A program made the translations under genes and the position numbers. From Flavobacteriales bacterium (GTDB lineage: Bacteria > Bacteroidota > Bacteroidia > Flavobacteriales_E > Vicingaceae): 8,433 bases of DNA. Location: assembly GCA_016763135.1 (NCBI GenBank), contig JAESUI010000256.1:1-8433 (forward strand). Reading direction: 5' to 3'. Shown here one piece after another: positions 6,628 through 8,433 of this stretch; position 1 is the first letter of the stretch; every line of letters starts with the position of its first letter. Under the pieces are notes generated by a model, which was not told the origin of the DNA, searched no databases, and worked only from the letters and a program-made list of their open reading frames with translations.

Positions 6628-6864
6628 TTAAGACATGTATCCTTTAGCTTTAGCTTTTTTAATACAAGCATAAATACCAAGCTTGTTAATATTTCTTAAA
6701 GCTGAACCAGATACCTTTAGCGTAATCCATTTATCCTCTTCTGGGATATAGAATTTCTTAGTTTGTAAGTTTGGGTAAAACTTTCTTCTAGTTCTTCTCT
6801 TTGAATGAGAAACATTATTACCTGTTATTACTTTCTTTCCTGTTAAATCGCAAACTCTTGACAT
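6628..6864 (-). CDS. rpmB: 50S ribosomal protein bL28
   Basis: This is a component of the large ribosomal subunit near the E site. The 78-residue protein begins MSRVCDLTGKKVITGNNVSHS, like E. coli L28 (MSRVCQVTGKRPVTGNN), followed by a basic stretch (KRRTRRKFYPNLQ) and VSGSALRNINKLG. Length equals the family norm. It has isolated cysteines at 5 and 67 but no CxxC zinc ribbon, so it is the zinc-free form. The leader before ATG is purine-rich. In many Flavobacteriales rpmB is followed by rpmG and a small DUF4295 gene; here a terminator follows at once, so it is transcribed alone. Confidence 0.97.
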   Translation of the reverse strand: MSRVCDLTGKKVITGNNVSHSKRRTRRKFYPNLQTKKFYIPEEDKWITLKVSGSALRNINKLGIYACIKKAKAKGYMS

Positions 6865-6892
6865 CTCTTTTCTCTTTTAAATTTGAGGACTG

Positions 6893-6924
6893 CAAAATAA
6901 ATCATTTTTGTTTGAATATTCAAA
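6893..6924 (-). promoter_or_regulatory. Candidate promoter for rpmB
   Basis: On the minus strand TTTG (complement of 6921-6924) is followed after 20 bases by TTATTTTG (complement of 6893-6900). That is close to TAnnTTTG, with the TA one base nearer than the consensus. The -7 element lies 28 bases before the rpmB ATG, giving a leader of about 20 bases. The -33 element falls inside the right arm of a 20-bp palindrome. Confidence 0.5.
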
Positions 6925-6927
6925 CAA
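6908..6927. promoter_or_regulatory. 20-bp perfect palindrome, possible operator
   Basis: TTGTTTGAATATTCAAACAA is a perfect dyad with no spacer, in the divergent region between rpmB and icd. It covers the candidate -33 element of rpmB and part of the spacer, a classic position for a repressor. The half-site TTTGAAT occurs again at 6928-6934, 17 bases after the copy at 6911-6917. The binding protein is unknown. It is far (about 80 bases) from the icd promoter candidate. Confidence 0.5.
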
Positions 6928-7001
6928 TTTGAATGTAATAATTGCAAAAAAATCTTTTCGAGGGTAAAGTTATTATTATTTACTAGATATATTGCTATTA
7001 A

Positions 7002-8433
<1,432 letters not shown>

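Overview
The window looks like chromosomal housekeeping DNA from a member of the Bacteroidota, most likely Flavobacteriales. It is AT-rich (about one third G+C by eye) and shows no clear Shine-Dalgarno sites; A-rich leaders precede the start codons instead. Its promoter-like sites fit the Bacteroidota form TTG-N20-TAnnTTTG. The protein sequences are of the Bacteroidota type: a long RodA, a RecQ of about 735 codons with an acidic C-terminal helix-turn-helix tail, and a secreted aminopeptidase P. The kdsD/recQ divergent pair is, as I recall, also common in this phylum.

Layout. At the left edge is the tail of an upstream gene, possibly PBP2, overlapping rodA (+). rodA converges on kdsD (-), and the short gap between them is filled mainly by seven perfect copies of CCATAAA. 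kdsD, which needs a TTG start, is divergent from recQ (+). recQ is interrupted by an in-frame TAA at codon 557, so the helicase, zinc and winged-helix part is separated from the HRDC and tail part. A short intergenic stretch follows with a REP-like palindrome and a probable terminator. Next is a secreted Xaa-Pro aminopeptidase gene (-) broken by a one-base frameshift, then rpmB (-) with a strong terminator. A 203-bp divergent intergenic region contains a 20-bp perfect palindrome. The window ends inside icd (+), a monomeric NADP-dependent isocitrate dehydrogenase that runs off the right edge.

How the genes relate. RodA (septal/side-wall peptidoglycan glycosyltransferase) and KdsD (first step toward Kdo for lipopolysaccharide) both serve the cell envelope. 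RecQ is DNA repair, the aminopeptidase is peptide turnover outside the cytoplasm, bL28 is translation, and Icd is the TCA cycle. Apart from the probable PBP2-rodA link, the genes appear to be separate transcription units, not one pathway.

I found no convincing new biological system, prophage, CRISPR array, transposase or RNA gene. The points most worth checking are the two single-site lesions in adjacent genes (recQ and the aminopeptidase), the heptamer array, the REP-like element, the palindrome over the rpmB promoter, and the large insertion in RodA.
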